Positions 8,297 to 16,724 of a stretch of 35,948 bases of DNA are shown here, one piece after another. Within the stretch, counting starts at the first letter, position 1. The number at the start of each line of letters is the position of its first letter. The stretch is from Planctomycetota bacterium (GTDB lineage: Bacteria; Planctomycetota; Phycisphaerae; SM23-33): the NCBI GenBank assembly GCA_030635145.1, contig DAOVZK010000019.1, positions 1 to 35,948 of the forward strand, in the 5' to 3' direction. The position numbers were made by a program, and so were the translations under genes. The notes beneath the pieces are model-generated. The model did not search any database and was not told the origin of the DNA. It worked only from the letters and a program-made list of their open reading frames with translations.

Positions 8297-9667
8297 ATGA
8301 CTAAATCACAAACCAGCGTTGCGATTGTATCGCTCGGATGCCCGAAGAATCTCGTCGACAGCGAGAAGATGCTCGCCGACCTCGCCGAAGCCGGTTGCAT
8401 CGTAGGTGCCCCAACCGACGACGCCGACGTAATCCTCATCAACACCTGCGGATTCCTCGCCGCCGCCCGCGAAGAAGCACTCGACATTATCACGCAATCC
8501 GTCGACCTTAAAGAAACGTCCCGCGTTTCGCGAGTCGTCGTTGCCGGATGCCTTCCAACGCGTGACGGTGCGCAGCTGTACGACGCCGCACCCGGAATCG
8601 ACGCCGTTGTCGGTGTTAACGACCGCGAAGAAATCGTCAACGCCGTTATCGGAACCGGCCGCTTTACAAAACTGACGGCAAACCCCCTGCCATTCGCAGC
8701 CCCCGAAAGCAAAAACCAAAAAGTCGCACCCGGTGACGCCGGGCGATTTCGTCTTACTCCGCGGCACACGGGATATCTCCGCATCGCCGAAGGCTGCGAT
8801 CAGAAGTGCACGTTCTGCACCATCCCCGCCATCCGCGGGCCGATGCGATCCAAACCCGCGGAGATGATCCTGGCCGAAGCCCGCGAGCTTATCGCCGACG
8901 GCGTGGTGGAAATGAACATCATTGCCCAGGACACCACCGCTTACGGCGGGGACATCAACACAAATCTCGCAAGTTTGCTGCGACAGCTCAATGCCCTCGA
9001 CGGAGCACAATGGCTGCGACTGATGTACACTTACCCACGCGGGTTCGACGACGCACTTATCGACGCCATCGTCGAATGCGACTGCGTACTGCCCTACCTC
9101 GACATGCCGCTGCAGCATATTTCCGACGGAATCCTCAAACGTATGAACCGCCGCATCACTCGCGACACAACCGTCGCACTTCTGGAGAAGCTTCGCGACC
9201 GAATCGACGGGCTAATCATCCGCACGAGCTTCATCGTCGGGTTTCCGGGCGAAACGCAGCAGCAGTTCGACGAGCTGCTGGACTTTGTTTGCGATTTCCA
9301 ATTCGACAACCTCGGGGTTTTCGAATACTCACCCGAGCCCGGTACACCAGCTGCGAAAATGAACGACCAAGTCCCCGCCGACGTCGCCGCCGAACGGGCT
9401 GCACAAATTATGGCTGCCCAGCAAGACATCGCCATCACCGCCAACGAATCTCTCGTCGGTGCCGAACTCGAAGTGCTCGTCGATGGTGTAGACGAATCCG
9501 GAGCGACTGGGACGGCTGGAGCGTCCATCGGCCGCTTTTACGGTCAGGCCCCGGACATCGACGGAGTCTGCATCCTGACCGAACCGTGCGAAGTTGGCAC
9601 GATCGTTCAGGGCACTATCGTAGCAGCCCAAGATTACGACCTCGTCGTGCAACCGCAAGGAGCGTAA
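8297..9667 (+). CDS. rimO: Ribosomal protein S12 methylthiotransferase RimO
   Basis: Radical-SAM methylthiotransferase that converts an aspartate of ribosomal protein S12 to 3-methylthio-Asp. The 456-aa product has the N-terminal UPF0004 domain with cluster cysteines (VSLGCPKNLVDSE, INTCGFL, VVAGCLPTR), the radical-SAM core with CxxxCxxC in AEGCDQKCTFCTIPAIRGP (about residues 170-185), and a C-terminal TRAM domain (from about residue 390). The SLGCPKNLVDSE start favours RimO over the tRNA enzyme MiaB. There is no ribosome binding site before the ATG; a -10-like TATCAT lies 7 nt upstream. It is followed by an AT-rich inverted repeat before queG. Confidence 0.95.
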   Translation: MTKSQTSVAIVSLGCPKNLVDSEKMLADLAEAGCIVGAPTDDADVILINTCGFLAAAREEALDIITQSVDLKETSRVSRVVVAGCLPTRDGAQLYDAAPGIDAVVGVNDREEIVNAVIGTGRFTKLTANPLPFAAPESKNQKVAPGDAGRFRLTPRHTGYLRIAEGCDQKCTFCTIPAIRGPMRSKPAEMILAEARELIADGVVEMNIIAQDTTAYGGDINTNLASLLRQLNALDGAQWLRLMYTYPRGFDDALIDAIVECDCVLPYLDMPLQHISDGILKRMNRRITRDTTVALLEKLRDRIDGLIIRTSFIVGFPGETQQQFDELLDFVCDFQFDNLGVFEYSPEPGTPAAKMNDQVPADVAAERAAQIMAAQQDIAITANESLVGAELEVLVDGVDESGATGTAGASIGRFYGQAPDIDGVCILTEPCEVGTIVQGTIVAAQDYDLVVQPQGA

Positions 9668-9669
9668 TA

Positions 9670-9827
9670 TCGAAATCTTAATTTCGAAACCCTAAACAAA
9701 TGCGAAATTCAAATGTCCGAAATCAGAACAGTACAAGGAAAACAAACGTCCAAATTTGTTTTGAAATTTAGCTTTTAGCAATTCGATATTGTTTCGCATT
9801 TAGAATTTAGCGTTTCGGGTTTTGCCC
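9670..9827. repeat. AT-rich imperfect inverted repeat (copy A)
   Basis: The rimO-queG spacer has two arms that can pair. The left arm carries GAAACCCTAAACAAATGCG and the right arm, read on the minus strand, carries GAAACGCTAAATTCTAAATG followed by CGAAA. Words such as CGAAAT, CTAAA and AAATTC recur through it. The same vocabulary and fold occur at 14797-14977, so this appears to be a dispersed family rather than a one-off hairpin. No ORF, IS-like ends or transposase are present. Confidence 0.55.
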
Positions 9828-9885
9828 AATGCGGCATCACGATGTGGTGCTAAATATTGGCGATCAATAACGGTAAACTATACTT

Positions 9886-10854
9886 ATGCAATTCGATGAC
9901 ACATTGACAACTCAAGTGAAGGCACTGGCGACGCAGTGCGGGTTTGCGCGGGTCGGTATCGCTCCGGTCGTACCGGTTGCGTCGGCCGAGCCGATTGAGC
10001 ATGGCGAACATATGGAAAAATTTCGCCAATGGTTAGCCAACGGATTTCACGCCGGCATGGCCTTCATGGCCGACAACGTCGACAAACGTCTGCATCCAGA
10101 TAAACTCGTCGAAGGCGCCAGCTGCGTAATCTGCCTCGCCATCAGCTACATGCGAAACGATGACGAACCCTACGAATCGCCCGGCGCGGCGTACATCGCG
10201 CGATACGCTCGCGGCCGCGATTATCACAAGCTGCTGAAAAAGCGTGCCGTCAAACTTTGCGACCGCATCCGCGAAATCTTCCCCGGCTTCGTCGGCAGAT
10301 GCTTTGTAGATACCGCCCCACTTCCCGAACGAACGCTTGCCGTACAATCCGGCCTCGGTTGGATCGGACGAAACGGCATGCTCATCGTCCCCGGGCTTGG
10401 GAATCACGTTCACCTCGCGGAAATCGTGTGCAACCTTCCGCTGCAACCCGACACCGCAAAACCGCGACCTGATGGCTGTGGGGACTGCACCGCCTGCATC
10501 GCCGCCTGCCCCACCGGCGCGATCCTGCCCGATAAAACCATCGACTGCAATCGCTGCATCAGCTATCACACAATCGAAAATCGCGGGGAAATTCCGCGTG
10601 AGGTGCAGGATAAAATCGGCAACCGCGTTTTCGGCTGCGATGCGTGCCAAAGCATCTGCCCGCACACGCGAAATGCCCCACCCGGGGATGAACAACTCAC
10701 CGCTGCCCCGGAAAATTCCGCCCTGCCACTGACGATCGAGCAAATTCGCAACTGGACATACGACGACTGGGACCTCACCACCCGCGGTTCTGCACTCCGC
10801 CGAGCCACGCACGAAATGTTCATCCGCAACGGTCGTAGCACGACAGGCAAATAG
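9886..10854 (+). CDS. queG: Epoxyqueuosine reductase QueG
   Basis: Cobalamin- and 4Fe-4S-dependent enzyme that reduces epoxyqueuosine to queuosine in tRNA, the last step of Q biosynthesis. The 322-aa product shows YIARYARGRDYHKLLKKR, the catalytic-Asp region CFVDTAPLPERTLA, SGLGWIGRNGMLI, and two ferredoxin-type cluster motifs: CGDCTACIAACPTGA with a following C-NRC, and GCDACQSICPHTRNAP. It is slightly shorter than QueG forms that carry C-terminal HEAT repeats, so it is the short class. No clear Shine-Dalgarno sequence; a TAAACT hexamer ends 6 nt before the ATG. Convergent with the aldo/keto reductase gene downstream. Confidence 0.95.
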   Translation: MQFDDTLTTQVKALATQCGFARVGIAPVVPVASAEPIEHGEHMEKFRQWLANGFHAGMAFMADNVDKRLHPDKLVEGASCVICLAISYMRNDDEPYESPGAAYIARYARGRDYHKLLKKRAVKLCDRIREIFPGFVGRCFVDTAPLPERTLAVQSGLGWIGRNGMLIVPGLGNHVHLAEIVCNLPLQPDTAKPRPDGCGDCTACIAACPTGAILPDKTIDCNRCISYHTIENRGEIPREVQDKIGNRVFGCDACQSICPHTRNAPPGDEQLTAAPENSALPLTIEQIRNWTYDDWDLTTRGSALRRATHEMFIRNGRSTTGK

Positions 10855-10929
10855 GAGCGGCAGAGGCAATAGTCGTTGTACGCCCGCGAGCCGAGGAGGC
10901 AATAGTCGATCCGGTTGTAGCAGCCAACC

Positions 10930-11922
10930 CTAACGCTGAATCTTTAATTCCGCCAAGTGAGATTCGATTGTCTTCAGCTCGTCGTCGGTGAGTGTAAAAT
11001 CCAAGGCCTTTGCGTTTTCGGTGGCCTGGGTTACGTTTCGTGCACCGACGAGGGCGGCGGTAATTCCCGGTTGTCGGGTGGTCCAGTTTATCACCAGCTG
11101 CGCCAGCGTCGCGGAATGCGCGTCGGCGATGGGTTTGATCTTCGCGAGAAACTCGTTCGTCGCACGAACGTTTTGCGGGGAAAAGAAAATGTTGTCCTTG
11201 CGATGGTCGGTATCGGAAAATTTATAATCATCGGTGATCTTTCCCGTCAGCAGTCCGCGTTGCATTGGCGAATACGCAACCACGCCGACGTTATGATCGA
11301 TGCACCACGGAATCACATCGTTTTCGGCATCGCGAAGCACCATACTGTACGGCGGTTGCGATGAGGCAAGCGGCACGACGTTGTTCGCGGCCTCCATGAG
11401 TTCGGGGGTGTAGTTGCAAACTCCAACCGCCCGAATCTTGCCCTGCTGGACGAGTTTTGCGCAGGCAGCGTAGGTTTCTTCGATCGGATCAAGCTCGGCT
11501 GGCCAGTGGATTTGAAATACGTCTATGTAGTCGGTTTTGAGTCGCTGGAGGCTGCGCTCGCATTCGAGAATAACGCTGTCGTGCGAGGCGTGGCGATACA
11601 CGCTGACAGGCTGCCCATCGTTGGTCGTTTCAAAACGCGGTGTGCCGCTCGATTCAATATCCCATCGCAGCCCGAACTTCGTCATCAGCACAAGCTCCTC
11701 GCGACGCCCTGCTATCGCTTCGGCGACGAGCTGCTCGCTGCGTCCGAAACCGTAGACGGCCGCGGTATCGATGCTGGTGATTCCGGCGTCGAGGGCAGCG
11801 TTAATTGCGGCGATGGCTTCGTCGTGATCCTGCCCGCCCCACATCCAGCCACCAATCGCCCACGCACCAAAAGTTACCGCCGAAACTTCAATATCCGTCT
11901 TACCCAACTTGCGATATTCCAC
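10930..11922 (-). CDS. Aldo/keto reductase
   Basis: A 330-aa NAD(P)H-dependent aldo/keto reductase of the AKR superfamily; substrate not predictable. It starts MEYRKLGKTDIEVSAVTFG, the common opening of bacterial AKRs. The catalytic tetrad is visible: Asp and Tyr in SIDTAAVYGFGRSE, Lys in LMTKFG, His in FQIHWP. The cofactor-binding end is typical (LVGARNVTQATENAKALDF). It starts 4 nt after the HAD hydrolase stop, so the two form a minus-strand pair. The 75 bp between this gene and queG are featureless. Confidence 0.93.
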   Translation of the reverse strand: MEYRKLGKTDIEVSAVTFGAWAIGGWMWGGQDHDEAIAAINAALDAGITSIDTAAVYGFGRSEQLVAEAIAGRREELVLMTKFGLRWDIESSGTPRFETTNDGQPVSVYRHASHDSVILECERSLQRLKTDYIDVFQIHWPAELDPIEETYAACAKLVQQGKIRAVGVCNYTPELMEAANNVVPLASSQPPYSMVLRDAENDVIPWCIDHNVGVVAYSPMQRGLLTGKITDDYKFSDTDHRKDNIFFSPQNVRATNEFLAKIKPIADAHSATLAQLVINWTTRQPGITAALVGARNVTQATENAKALDFTLTDDELKTIESHLAELKIQR

Positions 11923-11926
11923 AATT

Positions 11927-12568
11927 CTACCTTTCTCTGATCAACCCAAGCTCCCGCAAAGTTTGCGGAACAACATCGGGGTCGTCCACTAAATACCCGC
12001 GAATTCCCAGCCTCGCCGCCGCTACGATATTATCCTCAATATCGTCGAAAAACACAACCTCGTCGCCGCTAAGCTGCATCTGCTGTAACACCCACCGAAA
12101 TATTTCTTCGTCGGGCTTGCTCATTTTGATTTCGCACGACAGCCAAAACTCTCGCGATGCTTCGCGCAGCCAATGGGTCTGCAATGCAGTTGCGTGCAGA
12201 TCGTTGGTGTTGCTCAGCGTGTAGAGTGCAACTTCGGGCGGCAGCGATTCGTAGGCCGCGCGTACCTGCGGAAAATCTTCACCGAGCATCGTGTTCCACG
12301 CATCGGTAAACTGATCGAACGGAACTTTTTCGTGCAACGCCCCAACGTGATTATCAAAAAGCTCGCGCATCGGCAAGTCACCGTTTTGCACCTTCACAAC
12401 GATATCACTAAACGGATGCAAAATTCGCACAACCTGCTCATAGTCCAGCCCAGACGCCTCGGCCAGCAGCTCGGCCGGCCGCGTGTCGTTGATATTCATC
12501 ACGACGTTGCCAATATCTGTTAAGACAGCTTTTATCATGCGAAACATACTCGGTTTTTGCGGGGACAT
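11927..12568 (-). CDS. HAD-family hydrolase (YihX-like)
   Basis: A 213-aa haloacid dehalogenase-fold hydrolase, probably a sugar-phosphate or nucleotide phosphatase. The HAD motifs are present: motif I DIGNVV (DxGNV, as in YihX-type phosphatases), motif II TLSNTN, motif III Lys in KMSKPDEEIF, motif IV FFDDIEDN. The helical cap lies between motifs I and II. The start is uncertain: the frame opens with TTG at 12574, and ATGs at 12568, 12547 and 12538 all precede motif I without a good ribosome binding site. It is co-transcribed with the aldo/keto reductase, whose ATG is 4 nt downstream. Confidence 0.88.
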   Translation of the reverse strand: MSPQKPSMFRMIKAVLTDIGNVVMNINDTRPAELLAEASGLDYEQVVRILHPFSDIVVKVQNGDLPMRELFDNHVGALHEKVPFDQFTDAWNTMLGEDFPQVRAAYESLPPEVALYTLSNTNDLHATALQTHWLREASREFWLSCEIKMSKPDEEIFRWVLQQMQLSGDEVVFFDDIEDNIVAAARLGIRGYLVDDPDVVPQTLRELGLIRER

Positions 12569-12734
12569 TGTCAAAGCAAAAACGCTTACCGCAAATTACA
12601 AAACACCACCCAACCGCCACTTTACCCTTCGGACTATTGCCATTAAGCCGAGAATCAGGGACATGAATCCCTAAAATGAGAAAAATTAACGGTTTTTTTA
12701 CTTTTATTTGTGAGGCGAAATAGGGAACGGGCAC

Positions 12735-12865
12735 TATAATCATGAACAGCATTTTTTAATGCTATGATTTTACGCTCCGTGAATCTTTATCGGCTTCTTT
12801 GCTCACTGCTCCAGAAGCCGTAAAAAAAGAGGCTTCTTCCGCTCGTTGCTCAGAAGCCGATAAAG
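12735..12865 (+). promoter_or_regulatory. -10 box and structured leader of the PEP-CTERM gene
   Basis: TATAAT at 12735-12740 is a perfect -10, although no matching -35 is evident. The leader then folds in two exclusive ways. One is a long hairpin from a perfect 14-bp inverted repeat, CTTTATCGGCTTCT (12785-12798) with its complement at 12852-12865. The other is two short hairpins, each GGCTTCT...AGAAGCC (12792-12819 and 12831-12858), split by an A-rich spacer. Read on the minus strand, the second hairpin is followed by TCTTTTTTT and would be an intrinsic terminator. I do not match it to a known riboswitch. The rest of the 12569-12920 gap shows nothing else. Confidence 0.45.
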
Positions 12866-12920
12866 GTAAGTCCTGACTGGGCTTGCTGTGTTTTCTTCAT
12901 AGTCGATAGGAGGCTTTGTA

Positions 12921-13487
12921 ATGAAGAGGATTTTATTTTTAGTGGTGTTGATGGGTGTTTCAATTCTGGTAAGTGCCAGCCCGGTAATGGCTCAGGCAGG
13001 TGTTCCGGTGACGTGGACGTTCACGGAATTAACCGTGATGAATGGGCAACAGTTTCATTGGACTTCCCCCACAGCTGTTGACCCGACTTTTTCGCGGTAT
13101 GATTATGTTTACAACATCACCAAGGCAGAAGGGTACGTTGGAATTTGGTTGGATGTAACCGATATGGTTCCTGACGGGATGGACACTGGTTCAGGATTTC
13201 ACGAAGGTGCCCCTCCATTTACCATAATGTCCGAAGCATTTGATGTTACGGAATCCGGTGTTACGGTGCAGGCTTTTTTGAATGCATCAGTGGACGAAAA
13301 CGGCTTTGCTCATCTCGATATGACCGGTAATGCCGATGGTACCGGTGGTGTAACCATTTCCGGGTTAGCCAGTGGTCTTCGGATGTCCGGTAATGTTACC
13401 GTCACCCCAACACCCGAACCTGCGACGATGGGGCTGTTGGGTATTGGTGGATTGGCGTTGATTCGTCGGCGTCGCAAGACGGCATAA
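12921..13487 (+). CDS. PEP-CTERM sorting-domain secreted protein
   Basis: A 188-aa exported protein. It has a signal peptide (MKRILFLVVLMGVSILVSAS, cleavage likely after PVMAQA), a beta-rich Gly/Thr/Asp body, and a C-terminal PEP-CTERM signal: TPEPATMGLLGIGGLALIRRRRKTA in pieces TPEPATMGLLG, a hydrophobic stretch, then RRRRK. In such systems an exosortase removes the tail and the protein goes to the surface or extracellular matrix. AGGAGG lies 7 nt before the ATG. The body has no family I recognise; a conserved Trp/Tyr-rich strand pattern suggests a beta-sandwich. Monocistronic, with a structured leader upstream and a strong terminator downstream. No exosortase gene lies in this window. Confidence 0.88.
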   Translation: MKRILFLVVLMGVSILVSASPVMAQAGVPVTWTFTELTVMNGQQFHWTSPTAVDPTFSRYDYVYNITKAEGYVGIWLDVTDMVPDGMDTGSGFHEGAPPFTIMSEAFDVTESGVTVQAFLNASVDENGFAHLDMTGNADGTGGVTISGLASGLRMSGNVTVTPTPEPATMGLLGIGGLALIRRRRKTA

Positions 13488-13510
13488 TTGATTTTTCGTA
13501 CAGCTCTTTT

Positions 13511-13551
13511 TCCCCCTCGGGTGAATCAATCATTCGAGGGGGATTTTTTTT
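13511..13551 (+). terminator. Rho-independent terminator of the PEP-CTERM gene
   Basis: Stem TCCCCCTCG (13511-13519) pairs with CGAGGGGGA (13535-13543) around a 15-nt loop, followed by eight T residues (13544-13551). It starts 24 bp after the stop codon. Confidence 0.9.
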
Positions 13552-13755
13552 GTAGCCTTCTTGCAGCTCTTCTGCAGCAGTCTTTTGAGATTCCACTGCA
13601 CGCCAATGTGCGAAATTTTCCCGGAACAAAACCTCGCTCACTCCAAAACCGGCGTGATGTTTCTGGAATTGTTCGCCCGCAACTGATATAGTTTTGCGTA
13701 TGGTGATTTGGCGGCACAGCCGCAGCCTAAAAAACTTTACAACGGGACAAAAGCG

Positions 13756-14775
13756 ATGGCGAAAGAATCATTCGAGAGTTTAATCGAGCAGTTTGCCCGT
13801 TCGCGACAGATAATGACGCGCGAGCTGGGGAAGATAATCATCGGGCAGAGCGATGTGCTGGATCAGATATTCGCGGCGATCCTGGCACGCGGGCATTGTT
13901 TGCTTATCGGTGTGCCGGGGCTGGCCAAAACACTGATCGTTTCGTCGATTGCCGAGATCATGGACATCAGCTTCAAGCGCATCCAGTTTACCCCCGACTT
14001 AATGCCGTCGGACATCACCGGCACAAACGTTATCGAAGAAACCGAATCGCGACGCCGCGAGTTTCGCTTCGTTCACGGCCCGGTGTTTACGCATATTCTG
14101 CTCGCCGACGAAATCAACCGCACGCCACCCAAAACGCAGGCGGCACTGCTCGAGGCGATGCAAGAGCGGCAGGTAACCGTTGGGCAAACTACTTTCCCGC
14201 TGCCGGATCCGTTTTTTGTAATCGCCACGCAAAACCCCATCGAGCAGGAGGGAACCTATCCGCTGCCCGAGGCGCAGCAGGATCGGTTCATGTTCAACAT
14301 TTACGTGGACTACCCGTCGTCGAGTGAGGAGGAGAAAATTCTCGCAGCCACCACTGGTGGCGAAAGGCCTCAGCTCGAGAAGGTTTTTAACGGGCGGCAG
14401 ATTTCCAACATGCAAAAGGTCGTCGCGTCGGTGCCGATAAGCGAATACGTTATCAAATACTGCTCGCAGCTGGTTCGTGCCACGCGCCCGACAGATCCGA
14501 CAGCCCCGGACTTTATCCGCAAGCTCGTCGAATACGGTGCGGGCCCGCGGGCGGGTCAGTATCTGATTATGGGCGGAAAGGCGTTCGCGGCGATGGACGG
14601 GCGATACACCGTCAGTATCGAAGATGTAAGGCGGGTGGCGATTCCGGTTTTGCGGCACCGCATCGGATGCAACTTCGCCGCCGCTGCCGACGGCATCGAC
14701 GCTGTGCAGATCATCAAGCAACTAATCGCGACGATTCCCGAACCAGAAGTGCCAAAGTACGAAGCCATTGAGTGA
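13756..14775 (+). CDS. MoxR-family AAA+ ATPase
   Basis: MoxR ATPases act as chaperones that mature or insert metal and VWA-domain partner proteins. The 339-aa product (from ATG 13756) has Walker A GVPGLAKT, Walker B ILLADEINR followed by TPPKTQAALLEAMQE, sensor 1 ATQNPIEQEGTYPLPEAQQDRF, and the C-terminal AAA lid. The frame extends to a TTG at 13708, but ATG 13756, right before the usual MoxR opening ESFESLIEQF, fits better. In planctomycetes moxR usually heads a DUF58/VWA/BatA operon; here it stands alone, followed by an AT-rich inverted repeat. The VWA protein at 1995-4586 is a possible client, but it is 9 kb away. Confidence 0.93.
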   Translation: MAKESFESLIEQFARSRQIMTRELGKIIIGQSDVLDQIFAAILARGHCLLIGVPGLAKTLIVSSIAEIMDISFKRIQFTPDLMPSDITGTNVIEETESRRREFRFVHGPVFTHILLADEINRTPPKTQAALLEAMQERQVTVGQTTFPLPDPFFVIATQNPIEQEGTYPLPEAQQDRFMFNIYVDYPSSSEEEKILAATTGGERPQLEKVFNGRQISNMQKVVASVPISEYVIKYCSQLVRATRPTDPTAPDFIRKLVEYGAGPRAGQYLIMGGKAFAAMDGRYTVSIEDVRRVAIPVLRHRIGCNFAAAADGIDAVQIIKQLIATIPEPEVPKYEAIE

Positions 14776-14796
14776 ATTTTTGCAAAACATGATTCT

Positions 14797-14977
14797 TTCA
14801 AAATACGAAACACGAATTTCTAAATCCTAAATAAGAAATATGAATTCTTAAACTGCAAGCATGTTTGGTAATTCCATTTGGTTTAGGGAATCGTGTACGA
14901 CATTTTGATGTCTTTTTAGTATTTTATAATTTCGTGCTTGTTTAGTATTTCGAAATTCGTCTTTAGGATTTTTTAAA
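14797..14977. repeat. AT-rich imperfect inverted repeat (copy B)
   Basis: The moxR-SDR spacer has arms of at least 23 nt that match at about 19 positions: CGAATTTCTAAATCCTAAAT on the left, and CGAATTTCGAAATACTAAAC when the right arm (about 14926-14965) is read on the minus strand. The words CGAAA, CTAAAT and CGAATTTC are shared with copy A at 9670-9827. It reaches to the SDR start codon, so it would form the 5' untranslated region of that gene. No coding sequence. Confidence 0.55.
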
Positions 14978-14979
14978 CC

Positions 14980-15846
14980 ATGACCGACCCAGCAAATTTG
15001 TTAACTGAACCCCACGCCGAAACATCTGAACGTCATGTTGCGCTTATTACGGGCGCGTCGGCGGGTATTGGGGCGATGTTCGCACGCAAGCTCGCCGAGC
15101 GTGGGTGCGATTTGATCTTAGTCGCGCGGCGGAAGGAAAAGTTGGAGCAACTCGCGGATGAAATTCGGGGCGAACCCGGGGCAACCGTTACCGTGCTGCC
15201 CGCCGACCTTACAAGCCCCGCCGATCTTGCGCGAGTTTACGAGCATATAAAAAAAACGCCGAACCTTGAGTATCTCGTCAACAACGCCGGATTCGGGCTA
15301 CTGCCGAAATTTTCCGAGTCGGAAATCGAATCGCAAAACGCAATGGCGCAGCTGCACGTTATGGCAACGCTGAATCTTACCCACGCTGCCTTACCGAAAA
15401 TGGTCGAGCGAAATCGCGGGTTCATTGTAAACGTGGCGTCGGTGGCGGCGTTTTTTCAAAGCCCGTCGAACGTTGTCTACTGTTCGACGAAACGCTGGTT
15501 AGTCAGTTTCAGCGACGGATTAGACGTGGAACTTACCGGCACGAACGTCGTCGTTCAGGCGCTTTGCCCCGGGTTTACGTACAGCGAATTTCACGACGTA
15601 ATGAAAGTCGACCGCCGCTCGGTTCCGGAGAATATGTGGCTGTCAGCGGAGTACGTTGTCGACAAATCGCTCAAAGCACTCGGTGACGGAACCGGCAAAC
15701 GAAATCGCAAATATCTGTGTATCCCGTCGTGGAAATACAAGCTCGTGGTTCTGTCGTCGAAGATTCTCCCGCGATTCTTACGAAACTATCTCGGTGCCGC
15801 CCGCCATCGGCGAATGCAAAAACTCGGGCTAACCGAACAAATGTAA
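14980..15846 (+). CDS. Short-chain dehydrogenase/reductase
   Basis: A 288-aa classical SDR oxidoreductase; substrate unknown. Cofactor-binding TGASAGIGAMFA lies at about residues 24-35, then NNAGFG. The catalytic Ser is in NVASVAAF and the YxxxK pair in VVYCSTKRWL. The basic residues after beta-2 (ARRKEKLE) suggest NADP(H). The C-terminal extension (KYKLVVLSSKILPRFLRNYL) resembles the YqjQ/DltE-like SDR group. ATG 14980 follows directly on the AT-rich repeat; AGGA lies 11 nt upstream. The mutarotase gene follows 110 nt downstream on the same strand, a possible but loose operon. Confidence 0.9.
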   Translation: MTDPANLLTEPHAETSERHVALITGASAGIGAMFARKLAERGCDLILVARRKEKLEQLADEIRGEPGATVTVLPADLTSPADLARVYEHIKKTPNLEYLVNNAGFGLLPKFSESEIESQNAMAQLHVMATLNLTHAALPKMVERNRGFIVNVASVAAFFQSPSNVVYCSTKRWLVSFSDGLDVELTGTNVVVQALCPGFTYSEFHDVMKVDRRSVPENMWLSAEYVVDKSLKALGDGTGKRNRKYLCIPSWKYKLVVLSSKILPRFLRNYLGAARHRRMQKLGLTEQM

Positions 15847-15956
15847 GCAGTGTGACCGCAGCGATAAGCCCCCAGCGGGGGCGACACCGGTACAAACCGA
15901 AATGAAGAAGCAGAAGCTTTGGAGAGACGCGCAAAATCCATCAGAGAAAGTAACAA

Positions 15957-16370
15957 ATGACGCAAAGCAGCAACGAAATCACACCACTGTACGGTTCGAC
16001 GAATCCCACCCCGCAGCAGCAAGCCACCGCGGAGGTCAAACGGTTCGGATCGGTTATCGGTTTGAATCCCGAAAAGGAGCAATACTACCGCGAGCTGCAC
16101 GCCAACGCCTGGCCGACAATTGTCGATATCATCCGCAACGCCAATATTCGCAACTATTCGATCTATATCACCGAGATCGAGGGCAAGAAATATTTGTTCA
16201 GCTATTTCGAGTATGTGGGGCAAAATTTCGATGCCGACATGAACCGCATCGCCGAACATTCTGAAACAAAACGATGGTGGGCCCAAACCGACCCCTGCCA
16301 ATTCCCACTACCGTCAAGATCGCCCGGCGGGCAATGGAGCGACATGGAAATGGTCTTCCTTATGGAGTAA
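15957..16370 (+). CDS. L-rhamnose mutarotase family protein
   Basis: A 137-aa protein of the RhaM/DUF718 family (dimeric alpha/beta barrel), which interconverts alpha and beta anomers of L-rhamnose or a related sugar. Typical elements are RFGSVIGLNPEKEQYYRELHANAWPTI in pieces (GLNPEKEQYYRELHANAWP), NIRNYSIYITEIEGKKYLF, WWAQTDPCQFPLP and the C-terminal WSDMEMVFLME. His in ELHANAWP, the Tyr region and the WW pair match the family's active site. The first 28 residues are an extra low-complexity N-terminus (NPTPQQQATAEV), so the start may lie further in. No rhamnose genes adjoin it, so the physiological sugar is uncertain. Confidence 0.87.
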   Translation: MTQSSNEITPLYGSTNPTPQQQATAEVKRFGSVIGLNPEKEQYYRELHANAWPTIVDIIRNANIRNYSIYITEIEGKKYLFSYFEYVGQNFDADMNRIAEHSETKRWWAQTDPCQFPLPSRSPGGQWSDMEMVFLME

Positions 16371-16377
16371 GCAAACA

Positions 16378-16655
16378 ATGTCAATTACATATACCGATAA
16401 ATTAGAAACGCTGACTCCAAACCACTTGCTAGGCTTCTTCGTAGACTGGCCGAGTCCTCCCAGTTTGGAAAAACACCTTGAAATTCTCCACGGAAGCTAT
16501 GCCGTTTGGTTAGCATTTGATCATGATCAATGCGTCGGATTCATAAATGCTATTTCGGATGGCTTATTATACGCCTTCATACCACTCCTTGAGGTTTTAC
16601 CCGAGTACCAAAAGCGAGGGATAGGAAAAGAATTGGCGAAACGCATGTTTGAGAC
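16378..16655 (+). pseudogene. GNAT acetyltransferase, 3' end lost at IS insertion
   Basis: The first about 92 codons encode the N-terminal half of a GNAT N-acetyltransferase: AVWLAFDHDQCVGFINAISDG, then the acetyl-CoA-binding segment VLPEYQKRGIGKELAKRM (Q/RxxGxG/A as QKRGIGKE). Sequence identity ends where the IS begins at 16656; the frame runs 14 codons into the IS before a stop at 16696-16698. The sequence right of the IS does not read as the missing GNAT C-terminus in any plus frame, so the 3' half appears deleted rather than just displaced. It begins 7 nt after the mutarotase stop, so the two probably formed an operon. Confidence 0.75.
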
Positions 16656-16724
16656 TGAGGTGCTAAACAGATGGCGGACACTTGATCAGAGGTTATAATG
16701 CCCCAATTTACAGGAGTGTCCAAC

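Noticed and set aside
8306-9118. 270-codon minus-strand frame antisense to rimO
   Set aside because: Shadow of rimO caused by its codon bias; no ribosome binding site or recognisable domain.
10033-10902. 289-codon minus-strand frame antisense to queG
   Set aside because: Shadow of queG; Gly/Ala/Asp-rich with no motif.
12785-12865. c-di-GMP or other known riboswitch in the PEP-CTERM leader
   Set aside because: The conserved core sequences of the classes I know are absent; only paired hairpins are seen.
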